A stretch of DNA of 64,000 nucleotides, taken from the NCBI GenBank assembly GCA_014529385.2, contig CM043971.1:61350209-61414208 (forward strand), read 5' to 3'. Positions 33,646 through 46,515 of this stretch are shown in pieces (position 1 is the stretch's first letter; each line of letters begins with the position of its first letter). The stretch is from Adiantum capillus-veneris. Lineage: Eukaryota > Streptophyta > Polypodiopsida > Polypodiales > Pteridaceae. A program made the translations under genes and the position numbers. The notes beneath the pieces were generated by a model. That model was not told the DNA's origin and did not search any database. It saw only the letters and a list, made by a program, of their open reading frames with translations.

Positions 33646-35007
33646 TTGGTGGAGGAGACGGGCAATTAGAAGCTTCTTGATTTTCTTGGCGCCATGCACT
33701 TCGCACTAGAGCCTGACTAGGCGGGCGAAACCTTTTCAATAAGGGGCGACTGTCCATCCTGTGTAGTGAAGGTCGCCAATGCTCCATGCTCCTCCCTCAT
33801 GGAGGTTGCCAGACCACTGCATGGCCGGACCTTCAAATTTCTCCCTGCCAGTTGCAAGAGGAAGCGACCTTGCTACTGCAGCTCGAGCTCTCGTCAATAC
33901 ATTTCAGCCCTATCTTGAAGCAGTCTGCTTGTCGTTGCTGCTGTGGTTGTTATTGCCAGCAGTGCTATGGCCATCTCTGATGCTGGCGCTACTACTCATG
34001 GGTCGCTGTCGCAACCAGCACGATTGTCTTGATTGGGTTGCCCTTCAGTTGGGTACCATGCTCATACCTGCCAAGGCCAACATGGCATCCTTTAGTTTGC
34101 AAGCTCGTAGCTTGGCCGTCAACAACGAAGCCAACACCAAACCTGTTGATCACCACTCCTACGCCGTTATCAGTTTCCATGGTGATTTGAAGTCAGCGAG
34201 TCAAAAGCTCCCCCATGCTGCCGCTAACATCCTGTACTAGGTGTACTTTCCTAGGGTCACAAGCATCAAAATGGCTATTCCCCAGGCTCTGATGGCAATC
34301 TTGGAGTAGGCGCATTCGCTGGTGGCAAGGCAGCGAGGGAGGTGGCACTTTCTTCTTGCGGATCATCAGGCTACAGATGGCTGCAAAGCACAGGGTCTTT
34401 GGAAGAGGAATAGAAAGCCACAGAAACGAGCTCTGCAACCAGGCTCTGATGGGCGGCAAGTGACTTGCAAGTGCTCTTCACGTCAATCACCATTCTTCTC
34501 AACTTGTGGAAGGAAGCTACGAGATCTTTGCAAGGCCTGGTGTGCATAGCCATCTCTCCCATTTTCTTAACAATTCTTCTTGCCTTGAACATCCCCTACA
34601 AAGCCCAAGTCGCCTAGTCTTTTCAATTTTTAAAAGTTATGATTCAGTTTTTCATAGTCTTTGTCTTGTTTGATCACACACCAAGCCCCTTTTGGAGATG
34701 GATGTATGTCGCACAAAATTTGTATCTTTTGTCGTAGCTCCTATAGAAGTTCCTCGTCTTTTCCATTACATTGGGATAGCGACCTAATGTTTGCATAAGC
34801 GAGATGTACGAGTTCCATGCCTTGATGATGATTGGCATGATGTCGAGTCTAGCCCCCAAGTTCAATCCCTAGCCCTTAAGTTGTTGTAAGCTCACTCCCC
34901 CCAGATGAGGCGTTGGAGTTGATGCACTCCTTTCAGTCATGTCGAGTCTTTTCTCAGCCCAAAACTGTAAAAAAGATGTCCATCTTTTTTCTCCCTAAGG
35001 GGGGAGG

Positions 35008-35253
35008 TGTGGTGTGTAGTCGTGAAGATAGTATCTGACAGTTGGGTTCTTGGTGTAGATCATCTTGGCATGTAACCCCTTACATGATTATATAGTATCT
35101 GACAGTTGGGTTCTTGGTGTAGATCATCTTGGCATGTAACCCCTTACATGATTATATAAGGAGGTGCTTTCTCAAAGGCGAGGGACACTCATTCTGGTTC
35201 AGACTCGTGTACACTCTCTCTCTCTCTCACTCACGCGTGACAAGCACGTCACA
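35008..35253 (+). repeat. 3' LTR of the small LTR element, with internal 64-bp duplication
   Basis: Same ends as the left LTR. The block AGTATCTGACAGTTGGGTTC through the ATGATTATAT segment occurs twice in succession. Confidence 0.8.
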
Positions 35254-36424
35254 ATATGAAAAACTTGTATACTGCGTGCATTCAAGGACTCTTTATGAAG
35301 CGTTTGAACAATGAATTTTTCCCCAATAAAAGAGACCTATTCAATCTATAAATTTTTGTAAGGATCCTTTTTTCAACACCCTTCTATATGTGAAAATGTG
35401 AGAAAATATAGAAAACAACAATTTCACCTGTTGAACCCACGTGATATGCATTTTTTTATTCTAGCGACCTCTTCGAGATTGTCACACATAACTTCTAAGT
35501 CTCTATTGATTGATAGGTTTGTATTAATATTCAAACTATCTTGAGTCAACAATTGATCCATGTACCTCCTTCCAACAGAGGTTGCCTTTGCCTCCCAAAA
35601 CATGTGACATTTAGAAATCCCTTTGTTATTTATCTTTTTGGCATCTTCCCTCCAAAAGGAATTCAAGGATCCTCCTCCAAGCTTGGAGAGAACCTAGAGT
35701 GTCTGAAGTTCTCTCTCCATTCTAGTGACGCTGTTGCTTTGTTGCACTTTCATAGAATTTTCCCCATGCAACCCCCAAGCTTTATGAAAATTCAGTTAGG
35801 AGCCAAGATTTTATCATGCACTTTAATCTCCTTCCAAGGGCCTTCCTGCAAGAAAATCTTTGCATTGTTAAACATATCCCAAGACATGATTGCACATTTC
35901 TACCCTTGACTGGTTAATGAGGCTACCAGCTTAGCACATGTGGCTTCTTCATGCAATGGTGGTTCCAAAATCCCAACAATACTAGGTCGCTTTCTAAGTA
36001 GGGACGCTTGGAAAATTAAACAACACCCATTCATCGCTTAAGTGATGCCAATGAATTTGCCCAAAAAATAAGAAAAATGTCTCTCTAAGGGTCACTAAAA
36101 GCGACGTTTGCAAACTGTTTTGTGTCGCCTAAGCGGCGTCAAAAAGTTAAACAAAAAGCCCAAATTTGTCGCGGGAGCCATTTTTGCTCATGCGGCACTC
36201 TGAGCAGAGAAAGAACAAATCGAAGGTGCCATTGCTCCCACATGCAAACCCACGAGCTCCTTGCTCTCCTCTTCTAACCTGCTCATGACAAAAACTTACA
36301 AACGGCAACCCTCAACTGCTTATGACCATCTCTACTGCTAACATTGGGCTTTAACCCCCCGCGAGCTCTCTCTCTCTCTCTCTCCATCTCTCTTCAACGG
36401 CTAGGTACACACACACACACACAC

Positions 36425-36498
<74 letters not shown>

Positions 36499-36732
36499 GA
36501 AATGCTATATTAACGTCTTCAAAAGGCCAAAATGACCTATGAGACCAAAAGGTTACAAACAATGTCCAAATGAATTCAAACTTGCTAGGCTAGTTGGCAA
36601 GCTAGTTGTTCAAGGTGTCAACCAACTTTTTGGACCAAAAAATGTTAGGGTGTATTTTAGTTCTCATGAATTCAAAAATAAAGAGTTTTAAAAATAGCCT
36701 TGAATGCAAGTGATTTACACAATTCATACATA

Positions 36733-36766
<34 letters not shown>

Positions 36767-37213
36767 TTTTAGTTGCTCAAGGTATCAACCCACTTTATGA
36801 ACCAAAAAATGTCAATTTTGATCTTTCTAGCTAGTAGGAGATAATAAGTGTACTTATTATCTACTGAGCCAAAAAGTGATGATTTTGCACTTTTTCTTGT
36901 CCACACTGGTCAAGTCTCTCCTCAACAAGCCCTAGATGAGGTTATTTCAATTTTTTGCCAACAATTGTGTTTTTTCAGCGAGCTTTTGATTTTGAGCTTT
37001 TGCAATCAAAATGATTTTTGTGAGCTTTTAGATATTTAATCTAGAGCCTTTTTTAATGGAACACAATACTAAACCAAAAAGCACACATTTTACATATGAT
37101 AGACACCAAAAAATATACATAAGTTTCACAAGGTGATCTCAACTTTAATTCTTGCACATCTGGTAATGTTTGAACCTCAAACCATACATCTAGCTAATAT
37201 GGCTTTATAGTCT

Positions 37214-37277
<64 letters not shown>

Positions 37278-38002
37278 CAAAATGGACATTGTTTTGTAGG
37301 TCCTTTCTCAAAATCTAGTCGCTTGGAATCATCAATCAGTGGGATAATAATTGAATTAGAATAGTCTATGTGACACATGTCTGTTTCTAATTACCAAGCA
37401 TGGTTTGCCAAAGTATGATGTGGACATATGTTTGTGCCACACAATTGTTTATTATCTGTTGGTGCTTTGGGCACCAGATGCCTGGCAACATGTACATCCT
37501 CTTGTTTCCTATCACTCACCTTCATCGTACTAAATCAGACAACATTTAGAAATATACATCCACATGGCACAAGCAGGTGATGCATAGTTGCTTGTCTACC
37601 CAATACCCAACCTTATCTAGAATCTGCATCCTAAGAGAACCACTATGAAAATCTCCAAGTGTTTACCGCGCCGTTTTACCGCGTTTTGTAGAGAGAAAAT
37701 GCAAATTTAATTAGAGAAACAAGAGAGAGGAGGGAGGGGGTTTCTTTTTTATGTTCAAAATTTGTCATGACTATTTTCGTTGTTATTATCTTGGTTATTA
37801 CAGCTGTTATTATCACGCATATTACTGTTGTTATATCCTACAACCAAATTTAGCGCCTAAACTTTCAAATTCTGGCTTAACCCCTCCCCAATCCCCCCAA
37901 CCCCCCCCCCCCCCCCCCCCCCCTCTCAAATTTTAGTGTTTCCCTCCTCTCAATAAAAATTAAAGAATATTGTATATAATTTTCAAATTTAAAAAAGAAA
38001 AG

Positions 38003-38074
<72 letters not shown>

Positions 38075-38299
38075 AGAAGTGGGCGGGGGATATAAGATTA
38101 CACTTGGTTAAAACTAGAATAATAATTGTCAATTGATTAACATAATTGAGCATATTCTCAAATCTAAAGGGAGGAAGAGGAGGGAGAGAGAGATGAATGG
38201 ATTACACGACCAAAAAAATTCATAACTGCAAAATGTTTACGAATCATCTTCCAAAAGATCTCTACATGAAGCACCATCCAATTCTTAAGCCCATGGCTC
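35254..38299. other. Intergenic with microsatellites and C/G homopolymers
   Basis: No gene recognised. A minus-strand open frame at 35666-35424 (80 codons) has no family I know. Notable tracts: CT, CA, TA, GT and GA runs at 36366-36493, 31 consecutive C at 36736-36766, (GA)n at 37219-37276, 23 C at 37901-37923, (GA)n ending in 11 G at about 38004-38074, and ATC/ATG triplet runs near 38367-38412. Confidence 0.6.
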
Positions 38300-38799
38300 C
38301 TAAATCAATAAAGAGAGAAACGGAATTGTCGTTTGTGGATGCATCGCCTTCAGCATCTTTGAGTTCGTCATCCTCATCGCATCATCTTCATCATCATGAC
38401 AATCATCCTCGCTAAGACTTGCTGCCGCCGGACTTGATTCATCAACCCTCGTCACTTTGTGACCCTTTGACCACATAGAGTTAAAGGAAAGTCACTACAA
38501 AATAGAGAATATATTAATTTATCACATACATATTAAAGATAATTTCAAGAAATAGCATTACAATATGGTTTAGGTATATGAGTACTCTACCTTTGGTATG
38601 TAGCCTCGTGCATACTCCCATTCTTTGTTGGTGATGTCTTCTCAAAGCGCTTTTGACTCAGTCATTCTCTCATGAATCCACTCTGCACTAATAGGATCTA
38701 AGAAACATGCAAGGTGTCTAGGCACTAGGGGTGTCCTCCTTCCTCCATGTGCTTGTTTCCATGCTTCCCTCTCTTGCAAACGCCTTGCCTTTGCCACGG
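38300..38799 (-). pseudogene. CACTA-C: fragment of a third TNP2-type transposase gene, end of exon 4 and exon 5
   Basis: Minus strand 38799-38591 encodes words matching the end of exon 4 of CACTA-A: SAEWIHERMTES and ITNKEWEYARGYIPK against SLRWLHNQLKS and EEEWEYSRG. A GT-AG intron follows (38590-38465, 126 bp, compared with 124 bp in CACTA-A, same phase 0), then exon 5 from 38464 with SSPAAASLSEDDCHDDEDD and a stop near 38300. An in-frame TGA interrupts exon 4 shortly before ITNKE. The upstream part is cut off by the LTR at 38800. It is diverged from CACTA-A and B, so a different family. Confidence 0.75.
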
Positions 38800-39784
38800 T
38801 GTAGAGGTCATGCTCAAAACAAGCATGGTGATTGCGGTGATGGTGATGGTGATGGTGTGGGTGTGTGTGTGTGCACTAGGCACACACAGTGCATAGTGTG
38901 TTCTTTGGTGATGTTGTGTCCTTAGTGTGATGGTGACCCCTCTTTATATAGGGGAGGAGGGGGGAGAAATTCTAGAATTTAGAAATGAAGAAATCATTAT
39001 CTACATAGGCCATGTGACTGTGGGCCCCACTTGTCTGGCTGTGTGTATATGTGCCAGAACAGCAGTCTCATGAGAGAGAGACTAAGAGAGAGAGATGGGT
39101 TGATGAAAAAAAGTGAGAGGTGACATGGAGAATAAAGTAATTACAAGAGGGGAGAGAGGGGAGTGTGTTCAGAGGTGAATCTGTGTGCAGATGTGTGTGA
39201 ACACAAGAAAAATCAGGTAACCACCCGGTGGGGATGGGTTTGTGGGCACCTTTTTCAGTGAAACTGAGTGTGTGTGAGTGTGGGGGAGGTTATTTAGCTA
39301 CAAGACAAGATACATGGCGTCCTTTAGAGAGAGAGGGGGGTATTTGGGTCATGGGATATGATAGGAGAGAGAAAGAGGGGGTGGGGTATACTATTTTGGA
39401 AGATAGGGTAAGTTGCATGTGAGTTAGGGTGCATTATTGGTGAGTTATAATAAATTATTGGTGAGAGGTGGGGTAGCTTGAGGGGAGAGAGAAAGGAGAA
39501 AGGACAAGGGGAAGAGAGAGGGGGTTGACCTTTTGAGTGGAGGAGAGGAAAAGGGACACCCTGCGGGGCAACAGTGAAGAAAAAGGAGGCAAGGTGGGGA
39601 TGGGCTACCCCGCAGGCATGAGGTGGCCTATTTTACCTTTCTTATATATTTACATAATCATACTTTATTTTTTCCTTACTTTTTCAAATGCTTTTTTATC
39701 ACTCCCTCCCTAAGAGGGGGTTTTCATGGGGTGGGGACGAGAGAAGAGGGGTATGGGAGCTTGGCTTGTGAAAAGCCCCCATCA
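38800..39784 (-). repeat. 3' LTR of the Tat-like element
   Basis: 985 bp, plus-strand ends TGTAGAGG and CCCCATCA. Contains a (GGTGAT)n-like run, a TATATAAAG box on the minus strand (38950-38942) and many GAGA tracts. Confidence 0.93.
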
Positions 39785-39819
39785 TTAGCCCTTCCCTTTT
39801 GGCTACAGGCATTCATGTC

Positions 39820-42800
39820 TCTAGCTCATCTGTTTGATCATTATCGTCGGAGGTGGTGGCTGATGGTGTATTCTCATCTGGAATGTCAGTTGGTGGAGCC
39901 TCGTCAAATCGAAGAAAATAAGGTTTAAGTCGCCAACCATTTACCCTGGTTTTATGAAGTTTTTCATCAGCCTCCATAAGCTGGTAGCTTCCATTGGCAT
40001 ACTTTTTCCTGATGATGAAAGGGCCTTCCCATCGGAGTAGGAGTTTCTTATCCTTGCGCATGTCGAAGCGATTGTCGTAGCGGAGCACCAACATTCCTTT
40101 CTTCAATTCTTTTTTCCGGAGATGCTCGTTAAAGCTAAGCCATCTATGCTCTGCTTGTGCTGCATAATAATTTATTGCTTCTTCTCTGTCTAGCTGCAGT
40201 CTTTCCAAGTTGATGATGTGATCTCTCAAATGCATGTTGGGCTGTTGAAGCTGGCTTGCCATTACTCTGAGACTTTGTAGTTACACTTCAATGGGCAAGA
40301 TTGCTTCCTTACCAAATACTAGATGATACGGTGTGAATCCCAAGGATGTACGAAATGAAGTTCTGTAGGCCCATAAAGATGGTAGTAGATACTTATCCCA
40401 GTCTCCAGGATGATTGTTTACCTGCTTGGTAATAATTTTAGAAACCATTCCATTTACCTTTTCAACTAGGCCATTACATTGAGGGTAATATGGTGAAGAG
40501 TGCCTCCTTGTAATGCCCAGTTTCTGCATTAATTCTCCTACCAAGTCTGCTCTGAAACCAGGCCCTCAATCAGAGATGATCTCTAAAGGTGTGCCAAACC
40601 TACAGCATATGTGCTCGTAGATAAATTTAGCTACCTCTACCGCTGTGATTCTAGTGGTGGCTGTAGCCTCTGCCCATCTAGTCATGTAGTCAACCCCCAT
40701 GATAATGTAGAATTTTCCTGAGTTGGCCCTAGGTAATGGCCCAATGTCATCGATACCCCATTTTTCAAATGGGCCATATGAGAGAATAGGTGTCTGTGGT
40801 TCAGGCATAAGTGACCTAGTGCCGGCCTTTTGACACAACTTACACGTTTTGCACCAATGGTGTACATCACGGTTGAGGCTAGGCCATATGAAGCCTGCCT
40901 ACAAGATTTTCCTACTTGTTATGTCTAGGGCAAAGTGACCACCACAAACCCCGTCGTGACAGCTAGCAATTACTCCCGTGATTTCGTGAGAGAGAGGGAC
41001 CTTCCTGAGTATTTGGTCCTTACCCTTACAGTACAAACCATCATTGATGAGTCGATACCTTGTGGCCTTCCGCGTCAGCCATTGCTTCTGTCCCTTTGTT
41101 AAATCTGATGGGCATTCCCCTGTTTCCAAAAAATGCATGATGTCAGGAAAGGCATTACTGCCTTGAAATAGAGGGAGCTTTAGTTTTATTGCTCCAACCA
41201 CCACTTCTTGTAGTTTTTCACTTGCTAGGGCATCTGCTTCTTGGTTTTGAGCCCTTGGGATATGGTGTATTTGAACTTCTTCAAACTTACCCAACAAGGT
41301 TTTTACACCACTTAAGTGAGTCCTTAAACTAGGATTCTTGCATGTCCATGCTCCATTTACTTGCCGTACCTGAAGTAGAGCATCCCCAAATACATTAAGG
41401 CGTTGTACACCTTGCGAGACGCACCATTGTAGACCCTTGGTTAGTGCTGCATACTCAGCTTCATTGTTAGAATGTGAATCTAACAATTGGCCCAACGAAA
41501 ATACCTTTGTCCCTTTGTCATCAAAGACCACTATGCCTGCAGCTGCTTTGTCGGACGCTCGCTTGTAGGCTCCATCAAAGTAGAGAGAGTATGCTCCTTC
41601 TACCATCGGTGGTACTGGAGGTAATCGGACTTCTCCTTCCTTAGATTGCTTCTCCTTCCTTTCAAAGACTTGGTAGGTCATGAGTCCCCCCAAACTTACC
41701 CTTGTCGTGCTTTCTACATGTACCGTGTAGTCAAACTCTTGCAGGCGAACTAGCCATTTAGTAATTCTAGCAGACACATCCATGTGTTGTACAACATAGG
41801 GAAATATTTCATCCGTGGTTAGAATTACAAATTGCTTAGGCAGCAAATATGACCTAAACTTTGTAGTTGCAAATCTAAGAGCTAGGACTAAGTGTTCCAC
41901 ATGGGTGAAACCTTTCTCTCCTTCTGTCATCATTCAACTAGAGAAGTAGATTGGACTCATGAAAGATGTCGCCGTATCCTTTTGGAGTAGCACAGCCCCC
42001 AATGAGTCATCACCAACACTTGAGGTGACATAGAATTTTTCATCCCACTTAGGTGGTGAGATAGTTGGCAGAGTGGCTAAGACCTCCTTTACCTTGTTGT
42101 AGTGATGTTCGCTTTCCTCGTCCCAAGTGAAAGTTGATCTTTGAGTGAGTTGTTTCAGTGGTAGAACAAGTTGTGATAGTAGATGTATGAATCTACTTAA
42201 GTACCTCACCTTCTGTAGAAAAGAGACCAGTTGGCGTGCGGTCGTTGGTGAAGGTAGGGCTATGAGTGCGGACACCTTACTTGGGTCGGCGTTGATACCT
42301 TTTGCTGAAATTTCATGGCCTAGTAGAATGACTTTACTCTCCCCAATGTGGCATTTATCCACATTTAATTGCCCACCTAGGCTCTGCAACCTAGCCAAAC
42401 CTTCAGTTACCTTTTCTAAATGTGAAATACGGGAGCTATATATACAAAAATCATCAATGAACACTCTTATGGATGTTCCAAAGACAGGTTGAAAAACATA
42501 TGTGACATATCTTTGGAATGTGGCAAGTGCATTTGTGAGACCAAATGGCATAACCCTGTATGCAAAACAACCCCATGGCGTGATAAAAGTGGTTTTTAGC
42601 TGATCTTCCAAGGCTATGCGTATTTGAAAGTATCCAGAATAACCATCACAGACGGTATAGCATTCAAAACCTGCTACTTCATTCAGAATTTCATCCAAGA
42701 AAGGGAGAGGAAAGTGGTATCTCTTTGTAGCTGCATTTAGTGGTTTGTAGTCAACACAGACCCTCCACTTACCATTTTTTTTAGGCGTCACCACTACGGG

Positions 42801-43640
42801 TGACACCCATTCTAAGTTTTCTACAGGATAGATGAATCCCGCCTCCAGCAGTTTCCTTACCTCGGCCAAGAGTGCCTTTTCTTGTATGACCCCCAATCGT
42901 CGTAGCTTTTGCACAACTGGTTTTACCCCTTCCTTCAGCTTAATATGATGTTCCACCACTGTAATGCCTGTGATTCTTTCATAGTTGTCAATGAATAGGT
43001 TAGGAAATCCCATCAACATTTGCAAAAAACTATCTTTCTTCTCAAGTGTTAATTCCGTAGACAACATACCCTTCAACCTACTTCCTCCTAGGCCAGGTGA
43101 TTTGATCTCCTCTTCATTGGGTTGCCCTTTTGGTGATTGATCTCCTCTTCATTGGGTTGCCCTTTTGGTGATGGATCACCAGTTGTGCTTACCCTTTGTG
43201 GATCCTTCATAATGATACCCATCACATCAATGGAACTGTCACTTTCGTCGGTGGATGTGGTCTCCTCCTCAGAACTGGAAGATTCGCTAGTGGTTTCATC
43301 TACCGATGTTTCCAAATTCATTTGCTTCTGCTTGCCAATCCTCATGTCGTAGTAGATTTTCTCCCCTTTCTTACCGGTCATGCGTAGAAGGCCAATACCC
43401 CAGTCCTGTTTTGCCTTCATGGCCATCAACCATGGCCTTCCCAAAATTAGTGGATAGCCCTCCCCCTTAGTAGGCATTACAAAAACATCTACCTCTACCT
43501 CAGTGTTGAAAGCTTTGATTTTCACGGCACTTACCACACCCACACACTTTACTTTTGCGTTGTTTTCCATCTTTGCCTTGCATGGAGAAGGCCTGTCAAC
43601 CTCGAGCCCTAATCGAAGCATCATAGCTTCGCTCATTACA
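39820..43640 (-). pseudogene. Tat-like protease-pol region (fossil)
   Basis: Approximate domain positions on the minus strand. Protease about 43.6-43.3 kb (GYPLILGRPWLM). Reverse transcriptase about 42.9-42.2 kb (GKWRVCVDYKPLN, VMPFGLTNA, FIDDFCIYSS). RNase H about 42.1-41.7 kb (DDSLGAVLLQ, HVEHLVLAL). A second RNase H about 41.6-41.2 kb (YSLYFDGAYK, NNEAEYAALTKGL, HIPRAQNQEADALA). Integrase about 40.9-40.3 kb (WGIDDIGPLP, RRHSSPYYPQCNGLVEKVN) with a tail RWEGPFIIRKKYANGSYQL. The combination is diagnostic of Tat-type Ty3/gypsy. Broken at several places, yet every domain is recognisable. Confidence 0.92.
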
Positions 43641-43689
43641 CAGATTTGTGCACCTCCATCAATGTAGGTGTTTCCAACCCTCTTTCATT

Positions 43690-45109
43690 TTATGTTTACG
43701 TCGACAATTGGAAGGATGTCATCCATGTTGCATCCCGAAATTGCTCCGGCTACCTTTGTTTTGGAGCGTCTTGTACTTACCATTTTAGACCATTGTCGCC
43801 TTACTTTTCGTGCAAGATGTAGCAGCTGTGGCCATGTAATCTTCGGTCCTTGCTCTGCCACATCCAATGTTAGATCATAGGGCTTAGAACTTTCCCCTAG
43901 CTGGAAGTCGGTGATGCCCAATTTCCGTCGTGGCCTGGATGGCCTCTTGCTAGTTTCTCCTCTCATGCTTCTCTCATCATCTGATTGTGTAGCCTTCTCC
44001 CTCCTAGCTCTTTTCACAGTCATGGCCTCAAGTGGTTCTAAAAAGGTTACCTTCTCCTTACCCTTGTCCCTCTCCTTTGCTCTGGGTGGATCCACTACTA
44101 CAGCTTTTCCTTTCTCTTCTAGCCTTATGATGTTTACAGGGCGATCAGGTGGTGGGGCTGGTGGAAGAGGTGGAATGGATGCTTGTAGTGGTGTCTGGGG
44201 TGGACGTAGAATTTGTGTTGGTGGGGTTGGTGCTCGGGGTGGGGGTGGGGGTGTTCTTTCTCTAGGGGGTGACAATTGGTTCCTCCTACCTCCTCTATTA
44301 TAGTTTTGTCTTGGTTTGGGGCAATAGTACATACTGTGACCATCTTCTCCGCAGTTGTAGCAATGATACTCCCTGTTTTGTCGTCGTGCTCTTCCAGGGT
44401 CTTGATCTCTTTCTTGACTCCTCCCTTGCTGAAATAAGTGGACAGACAAATTCTGCAGTTGGTCAGTAATATGGGCCAACATATCTTGTTGGTCATCTCT
44501 TACCCCAAGAGCTGGTGGTGGTGGTGGAATGGTGGTTGTCGTAGTTGCTGGTCGACGTGATGTTGTTGTTTCTATTGACTCGGTTTCTTTGGCTTTCATT
44601 CGCAGCTTCTTGTCCTTAAGGCGAGCAATCTCAATGGCTAACTCGTACGTAGCCGGGAATCTACCTTTCACCTTCTCCTTGAGAAGCGGCCATAAGCCAT
44701 GCGTGAACCGATATTTTTTTAGGAAATCGGGTGCAGCTTCCCCCCTTGCCAGTGACTCAACCCACCGTTCCCACAAATCCACAAATTTGGACTCATAGGT
44801 GGCATATTCTAAAAGACCCTCCTGCTTCAAGTCTCTCAACTTGTCCCACAACTTTTCTGAAGTGGTACCTCCCCCAAAGCGCCTCTTAAAAGCGGTTTTT
44901 AAGGGTTTCCAGTCATCCTTGGTTGCTTGTGGAAGTGCATTGTACCATGATCTAGCTTCTAGCTTCATGAGATGCTTAAAGATTCTAACCCGGGATTCAT
45001 TCGTATCTTTGTTGCTCACTACACATGCTACTTCAAAGTCATCTAGGAAGTCTGTTACCAAATCCTCCCCCTTCTTTCCTTTAAATGTTGGAAATGCTAC
45101 ACTTGCCAT
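43690..45109 (-). pseudogene. Tat-like gag region (fossil)
   Basis: Starts MASVAFPTFKGKKGEDLV at 45109, with a retrotransposon gag domain (W..L...F..RFG pattern: WKPLKTAFKRRFGGG), a Pro-rich linker and a CCHC zinc knuckle (CYNCGEDGHSMYYCPKP near 44.35 kb), then a basic, Pro-rich C-terminal part. It forms the particle protein of the element. Upstream, 45.1-45.85 kb carries further short minus-strand frames of unknown function, a position where Tat/Ogre elements often have an extra frame. Confidence 0.88.
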
Positions 45110-45849
45110 GATTACTGAGAGAGAGCTAGAAAGACACCCTCTTATACTAGGACATAGATTAAAACTTCAAACGGTACATTGCCTTGTACCAAAGGTAAGA
45201 CAAATGGTTGATCTGATGCCAGAACCTCCAAAAACCGCTCCCCACCCGGCATGGTGTCAATGATGTGCTGGTAGTGAGCCTTCAAATCCAGTATTACCTT
45301 GATTGAGCGTACACGTGTTGGTATGTGTGATCTGTCTTGAGGTAGGTTGTACTGATTCATGTGAAGCTTAGAGGTGCTTAGTCACTGTCCAAGCTTGTGG
45401 GAGAGGGTGGTGTTCTTTCCTGAAATAAACTCAGTAGATCCCTAGTTTCTCTAGTGAGAGTGTGAGCCAATGCTTCCGTTATCTGTGCTGCAGCATCAGG
45501 TGCGACTTGAAAACTGACTGTGATAATTACCTCGGTGACTTGAGTTACCCGATTCTCAAAGTAGAATAGTGTTGATTCTCTATTGTGTAGAGCTCCTTCC
45601 ATTTTGTTGTTGTGGGTTGGTTGTAGGTTGCGGACATGGTTTCGACCTTCTCCTTCTTCTTCTTGGCACTGGGCCTATGTATATCCACTGGGTTTGGCGT
45701 GTTGGTTGACTCTCCCACTGCAAATCGATTACCGTTACGCCTGGCACTCGAGCTTCGATGGAGATGCGGAGTTCGTCTAGTTGTGCTTGGAGCTCTTCTT
45801 CTTCTGTCGTCCAATTAGCAAATCCTGCTAGCCATTCATCCATTCACAA

Positions 45850-46126
45850 TAGTTTAAGGGTTTCAGTCTTGTAAACTATAGGGTTTCATGAAAAGATCCT
45901 CCTTGGGGGCACCAAATGACGGGAGCAAAGCGAACCCCAAACCCCGACGGACTCTAAAACACCAGGGACCGAATAGCGCGCCTCGAGTCTGTCATGGTAA
46001 AGCAAACAGGGAGCACCACCTAGCTTCAGCGGCTAGGACGCAAACAACACACCACCATAACAAAGTTTTCATCCAAGAGAGATGGATGCTTGGGAGTAAT
46101 GATGAAGAGGAAAGGGAATGAGATCA

Positions 46127-46181
<55 letters not shown>

Positions 46182-46515
46182 GGGAGGGGGTATAGCGGCT
46201 TAGTACTTAGGCACCACAAAAGGATGGCGAATCCGCACACCCTTCACACATACACCAGCTCACTCCAAAACACAAGACTAGGTGGCGATTCCGCACACCT
46301 CACATGGGCAAAAAATTCCAAGAAAACATACTCACAAAACCTCAAGATTTATTTAGAGAATTAGGCGATGAAATGGGGAGCATAGGGTAGGGGAATGAGA
46401 AGGGAGAGAGTGGTAGAGCACATGGCGGATAGATGGGAGTTGATGGCGAAGACTCGCACGAGGATTATGGCCATCATCCTTCATTTAGTTGCCCTTCATC
46501 TTCCATAGCCAAGGG
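45850..46515 (-). other. 5' leader of the Tat-like element
   Basis: No coding signal. Contains a (GA)n run at about 46130-46178. The bases next to the LTR read CCCTTGGCTATGG on the minus strand, the expected place of the primer site, but no tRNA match was recognised. Confidence 0.6.

Larger units (their letters stand above)
33462..35253 (+). mobile_element. Small non-autonomous LTR element (1.8 kb)
   Basis: LTR-like direct repeats 33462-33645 and 35008-35253, starting TGTGGTGTGTAGTC and ending CACGTCACA. A polypurine tract AAGGGGGGAGG precedes the right LTR (34998-35007) and there is a possible 4-bp duplication ATAT (33458-33461, 35254-35257). The right LTR is longer because a segment of about 64 bp is duplicated within it. 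The interior has no retroviral domains; an open frame of 153 codons (33779-34240) has a hydrophobic stretch (LLLWLLLPAVLWPSLMLALL) but no known family. The sequence after the left LTR (TTGGTGGAGGAGACGGG) is not a primer site I recognise. Confidence 0.75.

Noticed and set aside
33779-34240. A host membrane-protein gene
   Set aside because: It lies between two LTR-like repeats, has no recognised family and no splice or homology support.
35424-35666. Minus-strand 80-codon frame as a LINE or host gene
   Set aside because: The translation looks protein-like but matches no motif I can name, so it is mentioned only within the intergenic entry.
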